From assembly GCF_027595985.1 (NCBI RefSeq), contig NC_073303.1, forward strand, positions 27,227,347-27,291,346: 64,000 bases of DNA, read 5' to 3'. This document shows, piece by piece, positions 1 to 12,800 of the stretch. The notes below the pieces were generated by a model that was not told where the DNA came from, made no database searches, and saw nothing but the letters and a program-made list of their open reading frames with translations. A program made the translations under genes and the position numbers. The DNA comes from Sorex araneus (taxonomy: Eukaryota; Chordata; Mammalia; Eulipotyphla; Soricidae). Every line of letters begins with the position of its first letter. Within the stretch, counting starts at the first letter, position 1.

Positions 1-90
1 AGTCCTGGCCGGGCTCAAGGGACCGAATGTGGAGCTGGGGGTTGAACCCGGGTCAGCCACACGTAAGCGCCTTCCCCTCGGGCCTACCTG
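1..90 (-). repeat. tRNA-derived SINE fragment (antisense), cut by window edge
   Basis: The sequence matches the reverse complement of the SINE middle, including the B-box region (gaacccgggtcagcc at 47-61) and the downstream gcgcctt. It is diverged and truncated by the window start. A further antisense scrap lies at about 230-290. Confidence 0.5.
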
Positions 91-303
91 TCTCTCTGGC
101 GATTGAAAATGCAGGTGACGAGGCGCGCGCTGGCCCCATTCCCGCAGGACCCACGCTGCACCGGCCACGGGGGAGGGGACCCACACCCCCTTGCAGCACA
201 AAATCCTTCGAGTTCCCCCCACTCTGGGGTCCACGCCTGGCAGTGCTCAGGGAACCACATGTTCCCTGAATCAAACTCAGGTTGGGGGTCGGAGCGCGAA
301 CAG

Positions 304-450
304 CAGGTAAAGTGCTCGTCTTGCACGTGACTGACCCGGGTTCAATCCCCAGCACCCCACAGGGTCTCCCCAGAACCACCAGGATGATCCCTGCGCAGAG
401 AGCCAGGAGGGAGCTCTGAGCGGTGCCGGGGGTGGCCCTGAAACAAAACA
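304..450 (+). repeat. Diverged tRNA-derived SINE
   Basis: It has a recognisable B-box (gggttcaatcccc), the 'agcaccccac' segment and a tail of the form gccctgaaacaaaac. It is older and more diverged than the copies near the right edge. Confidence 0.55.
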
Positions 451-618
451 GCACCCCGACAAGCCAGGGTCAGCCCCGGCGAGCAAGTGCCCCACCTGTG
501 GCCCCCGCGAGTCTTATCGACTTGTCACCTGCCGCTGGGCTTCCCAGAGGCCTCGCGCGTTCCGTGTGTCCCGTGCGACCTTCTTCGAGAGCGTCCGTGG
601 ACAGTGGTCTGTGTTCAC

Positions 619-620
<2 letters not shown>

Positions 621-664
<44 letters not shown>
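621..664. repeat. (CA)n microsatellite, 44 bp
   Basis: An uninterrupted AC dinucleotide run. The Thr-His runs in overlapping reading frames are produced by it and are not coding. Confidence 0.97.
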
Positions 665-666
<2 letters not shown>

Positions 667-1587
667 CAGTCTGAGGCCCAGGGCTCACTCGGGTGGCCGG
701 AAGTCACTGTCCCGAGATCTCCACAGCCTCCCCCGGCCGCCCCACCCCCACCCCATGCCAGGGATGCCCTGACTGATGTGGGCCCACGTCGGGGCCCCGC
801 GTGCACTGTGGCTCCGTTGGCGGGAGTGAGGGGACCTCGGGGACATTCCATCGCCTCCACACACTGGGGGTGGCCACAGGGAGAGGGAGAACTGCCAGCC
901 GGCATCCCCGGGGCTGGGGGCGCAGCTTCCGTCTCGGGGTCTGGCCCCCCTGGCGCTGTCAGCTGTCCCCACTCTGGGCCCTGCCTGGGGCCCCGCTTCA
1001 GACCAGGGGCCATGTGGCCGCCGCAGGCTGGTGCCACGCGGTCCACAGGGCCGCTGGGGGACACTCAGGCCCAGACATCAAGCCAGCCGCCAAGGCCGCC
1101 CGTCAGGGATACGGGACCCCAGCCCCAGGACAGGGCGGGGGGGCCTGGGCCTCTGCACTGCGTGTCCACTCGGTGGTGGGGGGGGGCAAGGGTGGGCTTC
1201 AAGCCAAGCTTTTCCGGCTCGGGGTGGGCAGTGGCTTTCCCCAGCCCCCGTTCCCAAGGGTGCAGGGGCGAGGGCAACGGGGGGGAGGGGATGGAGCAGA
1301 AGGGGACTCGGGGCCTTTCCAAAGCACTGAGGGAGCCAGCGGGGTCCGGCCTGCGTCTAGGGGCCGCCTCACCTGCCACCCAGCACGGGCGGGGCTCCGG
1401 GGCCAGCCCCGAGGTTTGCACACGCAGTCAACAGAGCTGAGCGCCTGTCACCCAGCAGCACAGGGCCAAGACAAGAGTCGTCACCCGGCCACCCCAGGGC
1501 CTCGGCCAGTGGGTGGGAGCGTCTAGAGCAACCTGGGCTCCTGACTCTTTGCCCAGTGCTCGGAGGAAATGGAATAGGGCCCCGGGC

Positions 1588-1765
1588 CAGGGAAGCGGCT
1601 CAAAGGACGGATGCACACTTGTGTGCAGGAGGCCCGGGTTTAACCCCCAGAACCTCACGGACCCCACCCAGTACCCCCAGGTGTGACCCCTGAGCACCAA
1701 GCTTGGAGTAGCAGCACCACCTGAGCACCACCAGGTGTGATGCCAAAGCAAAACGGGGGGAAAAA
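1588..1765 (+). repeat. Diverged tRNA-derived SINE with A-rich tail
   Basis: The B-box remnant (gggtttaaccccc), 'gtgtgacccctgagcacc' and the terminal tgatgccaaagcaaaa segment are recognisable. Confidence 0.5.
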
Positions 1766-3609
1766 AAACAGGGCCAGAGGCATTGGCTCAGGCTTCAGGC
1801 CTTGGACAAGGGCAGGGGCTGGGCAGTGTCTGGCAGCTCCAAAGGTTTCTCGGGGACTCCACGGGACGAGCAGGAGGGATGGCGTCACAGGGTCAGCGCC
1901 AAGGGACCCACGCGGCCCCTGCCCCCTGCCGTGGCCGCACCCCTGTCCTGCCCAGGCTGAAGCCACACTGCCCTCCCTCCACCCCTCCCCTGGCCGTGCC
2001 ACGCCCACAGCAGAGTTGGGCGCAGGGGGACGGGGACTCCGTCATCCCCTGGCACCTGAGGACGACCCTGGAGAGTCAGAGCCTCAGTTTCCCCCGAGTC
2101 CAGCTCGGCTGAGAGCAGCTGGTCTCAGAGTGCAGGCGGCCAGCAGTGGATGCGGGCACTCCTGGGCCTAGGGACACCTGACCCCGCCCATGGACACACT
2201 GGGAGGGGGTGGACCCCCAGTGTGGACCCCCCAAGAGGCCCTGAGAAGGCCAGTACCAAGCCCCGCCCATGGTTCCAGTGTCCGCCTGGAACTAGGAAGC
2301 GTCTGTCGCTGGGTGGCTAGAGGAGGTCAGGGTGGGTGGAGCCAAGCCTTGGGGGTCGGGTCCCTGTCCCAGCACAGCCAGTGACAGGCAGGGGACCCGC
2401 TCAAATCCTGCTCACCCTTAGGTGGGTGCACACAGGCAGCTACTTCAGTCAGCGCCTCATCTGCTCATCTGTGAAATGGGCTGATGTCACCACCGACCTC
2501 CCAGCTGACCCGCCCACGCCAAGACCCGGGTCGACTCGTGCCGCATGCCTGTCTGGCCCGGGGTTGCTTGTTTGTGGCAGCTCCCCAGGGATGCTGGGGG
2601 TCACCAGGGCGCCCCCCAGAGATGGTGGGGTTGGGGGACGCAGTGCCGGGACGGTCCACGCGACCGTCCCCAGAGCCCCGACCACTGGCATTGGTTCTTA
2701 CCTATGCCCCGGACCAGCCAGCACGGGACTTCCTGGAGCTCCTTGGGGACGCTGGGGGGAGGGGCTGGAGGTCACCGGCAGCCCACGGGGCAGCTGAGAC
2801 CCGGCCCTCACGCGCGGGCAGTGGTCAGGGGACCAGCGTATGGGCCGGATCCATCAACAGGCTTTGTGACCTGCTGTCCACCCCGTGCCTCTGTGTCCCG
2901 CTCCCCGGGGACGGGTCAGCGGGCAGAGCTGGCTCAGCAGCGTGCCGGCCAGCCGAGAGGCGGGGGCCAGCCCGTGTCCCTCTTCCTGCCTGCCCGGCCT
3001 CTGCCCAGCTTGCAGGCCGCCGTGAGGCCACGTCTGGTCTCCGGGCCGAAGCCCACCCGCCACTGCCTGCAGTCCCGTGGCCATGGGGGGACAGGTGCCC
3101 TGCCCTCCCGGGCCTCCGCGGCCCTCTCCGGGTAACAGTGCAGGAGAGGCCGGGGGCCCTGATGGGCCAGGCCCAGGCTCCCGGTGCCTCCTGGACAAGC
3201 GACGCAGAGGCAGTGGCCGTGCGCGGGGGCTGGGCTGGAGGTCACCAGAGGGTTAATGGCGCCGCTCGGCCCAGACTGCGGTGTCCTGGGCCCGGAGTCC
3301 AGCCGAGGAGACGGGTATTAATAACCCGCGGTGACAGGACCCCCTGCAGGAATGTTCTCCGTGACAGGGCCGGGGCGGCCAGCAGCAGCCTCGAGGAGGG
3401 ACGCTTCCTGCCGAGGTTCCGGCGAGGCTGCCCTTGGGGAGGGCGGAGGCGGCCAAGGAGCACTGCCTACGTGCCTCTGTGCCGCCTGGCCTGGCGCTCG
3501 TCTCAGGCCCCGCATTCCTCCAGCAGGTGTGCGGGGGGAGAGGGGCGGTGGGGACGGGACCACGGCGGCCAGGGCGCAGCAAGCAAGCCACGTCCGGCCG
3601 GAGCCTCAG

Positions 3610-3720
3610 TCCAGCGGGCAGGGTGCGGCCGTGCATGCAGCCGACCTGGGTTCAATCCCCAGCGCCCCGTCTGGTCCCTCGGGCACTGCCAGGAGTGAGC
3701 CCTGAGCACCGCCCAAGAGG
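3610..3720 (+). repeat. Diverged tRNA-derived SINE
   Basis: It contains gccgtgcatgcagccgacc, a B-box (gggttcaatcccc) and the gcactgccaggagtgagccc segment. It ends about 170 bp before the first coding exon of IP6K3. Confidence 0.6.
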
Positions 3721-3961
3721 GCCCCGACCACACACCCACGTGGCCCGGATTCAAATGCAAAAGTGTCTCCTGGCGTGTCCTTCCCAGCCCGGTTTGGGTT
3801 CCTGTCGCTGCTCTCCCCCAGAGGGAGTGGCCCCGACAGCCTCGTGGGACCCCCGCCCAGCACCCCCTCACTCGGCCCCCCCTGCCCCCAGAACCCGCCG
3901 GGACTGCGTGCGGAGCCAGCCTCAGGCCTCGGGACTCCCGGCCGTGGATCTGCCGGGCAGC

Positions 3962-4151
3962 ATGGTTCTGCAGAGCGGCATGGACCCCGGGCACCCCGTG
4001 CGGCTGGAGCCCTTCCTGCACCAGGTCGGGGGGCACCTGAGCGTGATGAAGTACGACGAGTCCACCGTCTGCAAGCCCCTCATCTCCCAGGAGCAGAAGT
4101 TCTACGAGTCCCTGCCCCTGGCCATGAAGCAGTTCACCCCCGAGTACAGAG
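3962..4151 (+). CDS. IP6K3: IP6K3 coding exon 1 (residues 1-63)
   Basis: The exon begins at 3892 after a tgcccccag acceptor; 3892-3961 is 5' UTR. It encodes the conserved N-terminus, with [11 protein letters not shown], the KYDE segment and the [10 protein letters not shown] block. The donor is gtgagt at 4152, leaving phase 1. Confidence 0.95.
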
Positions 4152-7100
4152 GTGAGTGGGGAGTGTGTGCACGCACGTACGTGCTCACACACACACGCAC
4201 ACACACAGATACATACACAGACACACATACAAACACACAGACACTGATACACACACATATACACACAGACACAGACACCACACACGGACAAACAAGACAG
4301 AGACACACAGACACACACATATAGACTGCACAGACACACACACAACAGACACACAGACACATAGACACACATAGAGACAAACACATATTGTGAGATTGTA
4401 ACCCAAACAGGAAAGCTTGTAACTATCTCACGGTGATTCAATAAAATTAAAAAAAAAAGAGAGACACACACACATGAACACAAACACACAGATACACATA
4501 CAGAGGTTCACCCCATAGTACAAAGGTAAGTGCACACACACATATACACATAGACACACACAGAGACACACACAGACGCAGATAGGCAGAGACACAGGAA
4601 CACACACATGCAAGCACACGTGCGGGCCTGGGCCAGGTATGTCCCCCCACCTGCCCTCCCCGGTGTGGAGGGGAGCCTGTGGTTGCCATGGAGACGGTCC
4701 CTCTCCCCCAGCTTCCTCTGAACCCTTGGAGCCCCAGGCCTCAGTGGAAGGCCTGTCGCTGCCCTACGAGCCAGCCTGGCCTGGGGACAAAGTGACCCCT
4801 GTGACCGGCCAGCTAAGGCAGGGCAGGTGGGGGCACCTCACTCTGGAGCCCCGCGGGGGTGGGGCGCCGGGCTGGGCCCCTCATACCTGCACCCCGGCAG
4901 GGGGCATCAGGGCTGGGCTGCACCTGCCGCTCCCCTGGCTCGCTCTGCCCTGCTCGCTGCCCTCTCCCCTCGGGCTTCGGGAGGGAGGGAGCGGGCAGGG
5001 TGGGGGGGGGGCAGCGGGCTCGGCCCAGGGCCACGCTCACACAGGATGCTGTCTGGGGAAGGCCCCCTGCCCGGACGTGGCGAGGCGGCCCAGAGCATCT
5101 GCCCTCCGTGCCCGGGGGAGCGGCCCAGGGGCGCCCTCCCGCCTGGCGTGGGTGAGGGCGACCCCGCGCGGGATCGACCAGCACCGCAGCGAGAGCTGAC
5201 CAGAGACGCGGGCGAGCTGGGCAGGGGGCTCTCCGCAGCGTTCCCAGGCCTGCTCCAGGCCGTGGACCGGAACCTCGGGGGTCAGGACGCCGCACGGGTG
5301 ACCCCCCCCAGCAGGGCTGGCCAAGACTCCACTGCACCCCGGCTACCAGAGTGAGCGTCCGGCGTGACCCCAGACGTGGGGTCGCAGCCTCTGGGGCTCA
5401 GACTGGGGCTGTGCCTCCCGCGGGGGGCTCTCAGGGCGCCCCCGGGTTCAACCTCCTCACTGCACACAGGCTGTGGGGGCAGGGCCTCCTGCCCACCCGC
5501 TTCACGCCTTCCTGTTGGTTCTGGAGCAGAGAGGGTCCCGAGCCTCTGTCCGCAGCGCCCCTCCCCTGCGGGGCATGAGAGGACAGGCCGCCCCTGGACC
5601 GCCCCGGGGCCCTCAGGCCTGGCCTGCGGCCCAGACGGCCCCGGCCTGCCTCCCCCCTGCAGGTCAGGCTGTCCAGGTGCCACAGCCTCGGGCTCCAGCA
5701 ACCTGATAGATTAATTATAGATTCGCGTGGATTCATCTTGAGCCAAAGTGTCGTGGGCGGCTGCCGTGGCCCTGACAGGGCTGGAGGGGCCCCTCGGGCC
5801 GTGGAGGGGAGGCGGGTCTGGACAGTTGGAAGGGGCTGCCCCCTCAGGGCCTCAGCCAGGGCACCCGAGTGTCCCCGCGGCTGCCACGGGGGCTCCCTTG
5901 CCCTCCAGAGCCGGGGGCGTCTCTGCACTCTGTCTCCCTCAGGTCCCGCTGCAGAGCTGTCGGGGGTGGGGGGCCCGGCCCCTTCCCCAAGCTGGGAGCT
6001 CGGCCCACCCCTCTCAGGAGGCCCCCATCTGCTCTGGCTGTGGGCACCCACAGGGGAGCCAGATTCAGGTTACCGGCCGCGGGGCAAAGTCGTGCTCTCA
6101 TGAGCTTAAAAATAAACACATGACGGCATGTCCGCGGATGTGGTGGGAATTGCTCGGCCAAGAGGCAGCTGCTGAGGCTCGGCCCGGCCCCCACAGGGTA
6201 GGGGGGTGGCGGTGCGCGGTCAGGACCCCCACTCTTCCCCTTTAGCGGCCGGACCCACAAGGACGGGCACTGCCCGGGGCCGAGGCGGCCAGGCCGAGAG
6301 GGCACAGACAGGGAGGAAGGAAACGAGTCGGGCTTTATTGGTCTGGGCTACTCGCAGCCCTTCGAGCCTCCACGCAGACGAGCTCGGGCGGAGCCTGGAG
6401 AAGCAGGCGAAGGTCAGGAGCACAAATGTCCTTGCAGGAGGCCTCCCGAGACAGAGGGACCCCGAGACGCCACCACTCGGGGTGACGTGAACTTAAAAGG
6501 TCCCACGGCCCTGGGCTGCATCCCCCGCCCGAGGCGTGGGGGTGCCCGAGCGTCCCGAGGGTGTCCTGCGTCCTGCCGGTGTGGGGCCGGCGACCCCCGC
6601 TCTGAGGACACAGGGCTGGAGGGACCACGTGTCCTCGGGTGTCTAGACCAGCCGGGGGGAGTGGTCAGAGTGCTGCGTGCCCGGTCCCCAGCAGACTGTC
6701 CCTCATCCACACCTGGCTGAGCGGCGCCCGGCGTCCCCCCTCCCCCAGAAGGGCCCGTGTCACAGCCTGCTCCTTCTTCCGGATCTGCCGCGGCTGTGGC
6801 CGTCTTGGGCCTGACGGATGCGTGACCTTGAGGGGGCACTCGCGGCTCGGGAGTGAGCCCGGGGTGCAGGGGACTCGCAGGATCGGCAGAGCCAGCCCGC
6901 GGTGGGCGCGGGGCGCCGGCTGTGACCAGGGCCCCCCCTGCGACCTGCCCTCTGGTGGGGAGCCTTGGGGGGAGGGGTGCGTGCCAAGGCCCAGGTGCCA
7001 GCACCCGGCACTGTGCCAGGGCCAGGGGCCCCGTCGCTTCGGGAACCCGGGCTGGGCCGAGGAAACACAGTTGCTTGAGACACTCGTTCCTGCGTGCAAA

Positions 7101-9815
7101 CCGGGAGCCCTGGGGGTCTGAGAAGAGAGGACGGGGCGGGGGCGGCTCCGAGCAGCCCCCCAGCAGCCCCAGGGAGCACCCCGCAGGCTTACGGAGCAGC
7201 CCCAAGAATGGGCTTCGAGCGGCACAGCAGCTGCCGTGACACGGGCCCCTGGGTCAGCAGAAATTGCCACCATGGCTGGGAAGGTGACGAGGGGAGCTGG
7301 GGCTGTGTGCCGCCCCCTGCCCCCCGGTCAGGGCGCCACAGAGGACACACGGGAAGGGGCCTCGGCAGCCAGGCAGTGCTGGGGATCGAACCCCAGGCCT
7401 GGCGCGTGCCGGCAGGTGCTGACCACCGAGCCACAGTCAGCCCGGAGGCAGGAGGGGCACTCTTGCGTGTGTCGTGGAGGGGCCCACACCTGGCTGTGCT
7501 CAGGGACCACTCCTGGCGGGGTCACGAGAAGCAAGGCAAGCGGCTTGACCCTGCACTCTCTCTCTCTCTATCACGGGACCCTCGGCAGTGCTCACGGCTG
7601 GAGGCCCAGGGGAAGCAGCGCCGTGCCCATCCCCCCGGGCGAGACCAGGAGGCCTCAGAGACCCCCAGCCACAGCAGAGACCCCATGCTGCAGTAGCAGG
7701 AAAACACCTCCCCCCCTCGTCTCCTGCCAACGCGCCCACTGGCCCAGCAACTGGAATCAGGGCGTGCTGGCATCCAGGGTCCTCCCCTCTGTCAGGAGCG
7801 AGGTGGGGGCCGTGGGGGAAGCGGGCTTCAGGCTGGGATGGATCTAGACGCCCGTCTCTCCCCGACCACCAGCCCCCATGTCCCAGGCCCGGGCACAGCT
7901 GGGTGCCAGGCACCCGCAGCAGAGAGACGCCAAGGGCGCCTGGCGCTGTCCCGGGAGACGCCCCCTCAGCACGTCTGTCTCCCCGCCGCAGCCAGGAGGG
8001 CGTCCTGAGGCGGCCTCCAGACCAGCAGGAGGCTCTTTCTGCAGACTCCGTGGGTCCTGGTGCTCCGGAAAGGGGCCCAGCTGGTCCTCGAGAGAAGAAC
8101 GTGTGCACATGTGCGTGCACGTGCGTGCGTGCGTGTGCGTGCGTGTGTGTGTGCGCGCGTGTGTCACTGGCACCACGCTCAGGCTCCAACGCCGTCACCA
8201 TGTGCGCCCGCAGGTACCATCACCGTGCGCCTCCGCAAGGACAGCCTGGGACACCTCAGCCTGGAGGCCAACCCGCTGGTGGAGGGCGGGGGCCCCTTCC
8301 CGGTCTCCCCCGAGTCGGCCGTGGCTCTCTGGCAGAGGCTGCAGCAGAGCGCGGGAGGGGGCGCCCGGCCCCTGGCCCAGCTGGCTCACTCGCTCAAGGA
8401 GAGGTGAGGGCCCGGGGGGCGGGGGCAGAGGGCCGGCCCCCACGGAGCAGAGGCCAGGAGAGCCCCGCCAGCCTGTCGGCGAAGGGTCTGTCTCACCGGG
8501 AGCTGGAGTGCCTCCGGGGGCCCGTGCAGAGCGGGAGGGGGGAGCAGGGCTGGTGGGTCTCAGGAGCCCCTGCCGCGCCCCCCAGGCCACCCTGCGTGTT
8601 AGCGCCCTTCCCTGCGGAAAGGCCCCTGGGGAGCCCGAAACGCGGCTGGGAAACAAAGGGCCTAAGAGGATGTCAGTGCTCCCCAAGGAGCACCGCTCCC
8701 GCCGCGCAGCTAATTAAGCCGCTTGGCCCAGCGACAGGAAGTGGCAGTTATCTCCCTTCTGCAGACGGGCGCCAGGCGCAGCCCTGCTGCCCCGATTTCC
8801 GGTGGCCCTCCCACCCCCTGCGACCTCTCAGAGCCGGACCCCACACCCGGGGCAGGAGGGGGCCTCTGGCGGCTCCCCCCCCCCCCCCCCCGCCAACCGT
8901 CTGTGTCTCCCTCTCGGCAGCCGGGCCACGGCGCTACTGCGGTCCGAGTTCCACCTCCACTCCACGGAGACCTCCCTGGCCGCCCCAGAGGCCGAGGAGC
9001 ACCAGGCTGAAAGCAGCTTCAACCCGTGGGGCCTGCACTGCCACCAGGCCCACCTGAGCCGCCTGTGCGCCGAGTATCCGGAGAACAAGCTACAGAGTAT
9101 CCTTGGCCGACCCCCACTGTGCACCCCTGGGGCGTGTGTGTCTGTGTCTGTGTACAGACCTAGAGCAGAGGTGGGAGAGGAACACACACAGGCCAAAGAG
9201 AGTGACACAGCCCTCGAACCCGGGACCAGGAAGACATGAGACAAATGGAGGGTGAGGGAGTCAGACGGCAAGGTTAGGGGAGCCCAGTGTCACCTGAGCG
9301 GGCAGGATGAGCTGGGCGGGGGGGTCTGGGAGCAGGAGGAAAAGCTCCTGGACCCACCTCCCTTCTCTCCCCCAAGCTGACCGGAGGCAAGAGCAGAGCC
9401 TCGTGCCGGGGCCGGGGGCTGATCTCTCAGGGGACCCCGCCTCCTTCTCAGCTCCCTGAACTGAGGCTGGAGATGCCCCTTTGCCACGGTCTGGAACGGG
9501 TGGCCGCCTTTCCCGTGTTCTCGGAACACATCTGCAGTCCTAATCCCTAAGAAGCTTTCACGGGATAATTACTCCACCCAAATTAATATTCCTGCCACTC
9601 ATCTCCGGAACGAACACCAACCCACTTCTTCCCCAAAAGGTGTCCGCCGGCCCGTGGTTTCAGCCTCCCAGGTTTTAGCTTTGTGATTTTCCGCTGTGAG
9701 ATGTAAATTGGGCCGGGCCTGCCAGGGATTTCACGCCTGCGTTTAAATTTCATCCTCAGAGGGGGGTGGGGGGAATGGAGACAGAAAGAAGCTGGCACAC
9801 ACGCGCGCGCGCGCG

Positions 9816-9848
<33 letters not shown>

Positions 9849-12800
9849 ACACACTCCTCCTAAGTAAACGGGTGTATTAAGGCGGCCTGCAAGGCTCACA
9901 CTGCGAGTTCTGAACCGCGACGCCGGCCGTCTGGAAGGGCGGGACAGCGGCCGGGGCGCGGCCTCTGCTCCCAGACCCTCCTTCACTCAGAGCTCCAGGG
10001 TTCCTGCTGCTGGAGAACGTGGTGTCGCAGTACAAGCTGCCGTGCATCCTGGACCTGAAGATGGGCACGCGGCAGCACGGGGACGACGCGTCCGAGGAGA
10101 AGAAGGCCCGCCACATGCGCAAGTGCGCCCAGAGCACCTCCGCCTGCCTGGGCGTGCGCATCTGCGGCATGCAGGTGCGTGTGGCCGCGCGCGAGGGGCC
10201 GGGCTTCCGGCAGTGCTGGGGACAGGGCTCAAGGGGCGGGCACAGGACCACTGGGCACCCCCGGCCCCCCTGGAAGGAGAAACAGCCACTTTAGCGGGCG
10301 GGGTTGTTCCTGGCTCTGAGCTCAGGAGTGACCCCTGCTGGCACTTGGGGGAACCGCATGTGGTGCCGGGATTTGCACCAAGGTTGACATGCAAAGCAAG
10401 AGCCATACAAACTCCTGTACTGTATTTATTTATTTGGGTTTTGGGTCACAGCTGGAGTGCTTAGGGCTACTCCTAGCTCTGCGTTCAGGGATCTCTCCTG
10501 CGAGGCTCAAGGGAAGGGGTACCAGGGATTGTAAAAGGCAAATGCCCTGCCCACTGTATTCTCCGGCCCTGGATCTCAGGGTCTTGGTGGCAGAGACTTG
10601 TCACTGTGGCCATGTGGGTCGTGCCTGTGTGGAGGGCAGAGCTTTGCTGTCAGTGTGTGCAGGAAGCAGGGAAAGAAGACAAGGGGCTCTGTACTGCAGA
10701 TGCTCGCTCTCCTGAATGAGGCTGAGTGTGCACGCACACACGCATGTACACACACACACACAGAGGCACACAGGTGCATACACACAGGCGAGCATGCACA
10801 CACACACAGAGGCACACAGGTGCACACACACATGCACACACATGCACACACAGGCACACACAGGCGAGCATGCACACACACACAGAGGCACACAGGTGCA
10901 TACACACAGGCACACACAGGCACACAGGTACACACACAGGCACACACAGGCGAGCATGCACACACACACACACACACACAGAGGAGCACACACGCGCACC
11001 CGGCTTTGCAGAGGCTCCGAGGCGGTCTGCTCTTCGAACCCTCGGCAGCCACTTGCTACTCTTCTGATGCCTTTTTGGCTACCTGTTCTGCTTAACAAAG
11101 CCGGGAGGTTCACCACCCGCTGCCCCCGGCAGAGGAACGGTTAATATTTTATTACGCTTCATTTTGGCGGCGGCTCTGATGTGGCTTATGGCGGGGATGG
11201 CAGGCTGCCGCACAGGAGGAAATAAACTTCCTCCGTCCGCTCGCTTATAGTCTCTCTACTCGGAGCAAAAGCAGACACCGGCCTGACGGTAAATGTTATA
11301 GCTTTCCTTAATTGAAACTGCCACCCCTTGAAACTGGAAGTTGAGTCTATAAATTTGTTGCGCAGATGTCCCCGGGAAGGCTTGGGAGGCAGTCCTCAGA
11401 GGACGGGGGCTGATGATTTGTGGTGTAAATGGAATCTCTCTCCGGACCTCAGAGCCTCCGGAAATTGATCTGATTTATTTGGAAAGTGAGGCCTGTCATG
11501 TCGCTCTGACGGCTAATTTAGCAGCCCGTCTCCAGCCTTCACAGCCAGCAGCACGTCCATCATCTCCTCTGATTTCCTGCCCTCATAAACACAGCATCAG
11601 TCCTGACTCGGTACTGGCCCTTCCCGAGCGTGCCGGGCCAGGCAGAGGTGTGCCAAGTCGCCCCCCGGGCCTGGCAGCCTCGCCTGCTGCCCGTGCCATC
11701 TGAACGAAGGGGGCAGCCACCGCGGTCCCCACCAATCAGCATCTGCTCCTTCCTGCTAGCCAAGGCAGGGTGGGGAGAGGGGCGGGCGCCCCGAGGAGTG
11801 ACTGGGAATCCCCTGCTCAGCCCTGGCCCCACGTCCAGCCCCTCGGGTTGCCTGAAAACTCCCCGAGCCCCGGCTGCTCATCTTCAAACCGTCCACCCCG
11901 CTCCTGCACCAGAGCCGTCCCTGTCTCCTGAGAACCCGCAGTACTTTGTAAACTTTGCCGGGGAAATTGTCATCTCGCTGCCTTTCCAAGGCCGTTGGCC
12001 GTGATTTCAGATCCCGGCTCGGGTCTGCTAATATTTGAACTGAAGAGGGCCAGGAGCCAGGGTTTAAATCATGAGTCGGAGGCTGGCATTGGTGGGAATT
12101 CCAAGAAAAAAGATCCAAACCCTTCCCCTTGCAGATGGAGGGTCACCTCTGCAGGGCGAACGAGCGGTAGGTCTTGAACGCCTATGGAAGGCTTGCGCAG
12201 AAAGCGTTTTAAAATGTAAAAGCTACACTGCTAGATTTAAAAAAAAAATCATCTTTGTGTTGTTTTTTTTTTTCCAGCCAAGCCTGCCTCCTGCGTCCTG
12301 GAAAAAAGCTGCTTCTAGATGATGTTAGCTTGTAGCCGTAGCAGATGCAATTTTTCCTTCACGATTTTTCATTCCTTTTTTTTTTTAAATGCCAGGTTTA
12401 TCAAACTGATAAGAAGAACTTCCTCTGCAAAGACAAGTACTACGGGAGGAAGCTCTCGGTGGAGGGCTTCAGACAAGCCCTCTACCAGTTCCTGCACGAC
12501 GGGACCCGCCTGCGGACGGAGCTCCTGGCGCCCGTGCAGGGCCAGCTCCGCGCCCTCCTGTCCGTCATCAGAAGCCAGTCTTCCTACCGCTTCTACTCCA
12601 GCTCCCTCCTCATCATCTACGAGGGCCAGGAAGGCCCAGACACCCCACCAGGCACCCCCGCCGGCCCCGGGACCCAGGACTCGGCTCTGCAGACAGCCGG
12701 GGGCGACTCTCTCGAGGGCCTGGCCAAAGTCGACATCCGGATGATAGATTTTGCTCACGCCACGTACAAAGGCTCCTGGAACGAGCAAGCCACCCACGAC

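Larger units (their letters stand above)
1..3891. other. Upstream flank and 5' intron of IP6K3; no supported exon
   Basis: The region is GC-rich with decayed SINE fragments (about 1-90, 230-290, 304-450, 1588-1765 and 3610-3720) and one CA microsatellite. Several long open frames run through it, but none looks like a protein family and their composition is that of GC-rich noncoding DNA. The IP6K3 5' noncoding exon and promoter probably lie here or left of the window. A polypyrimidine tract and AG at 3890-3891 mark the acceptor of the first coding exon. Confidence 0.5.
4152..8213. other. IP6K3 intron (4.1 kb)
   Basis: It holds two CA-rich tracts separated by a short LINE 3' end, a SINE remnant near 7480-7575 and a CA/CG-rich run just before the next exon. 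The rest is GC-rich unique-looking sequence with no exon I can support. Confidence 0.7.

Noticed and set aside
2484-3698. A 404-residue + strand open frame upstream of IP6K3
   Set aside because: GC-rich composition makes long frames common here, no domain or conserved motif is visible, and it ends within a SINE.
7588-9057. A 489-residue + strand open frame overlapping IP6K3 exons 2 and 3
   Set aside because: It runs mostly through GC-rich intron. Only the short exon segments match IP6K3, partly in another frame.
10716-11144. Thr/His-rich + and Cys/Val-rich - frames
   Set aside because: They are translations of the CA-rich minisatellite.
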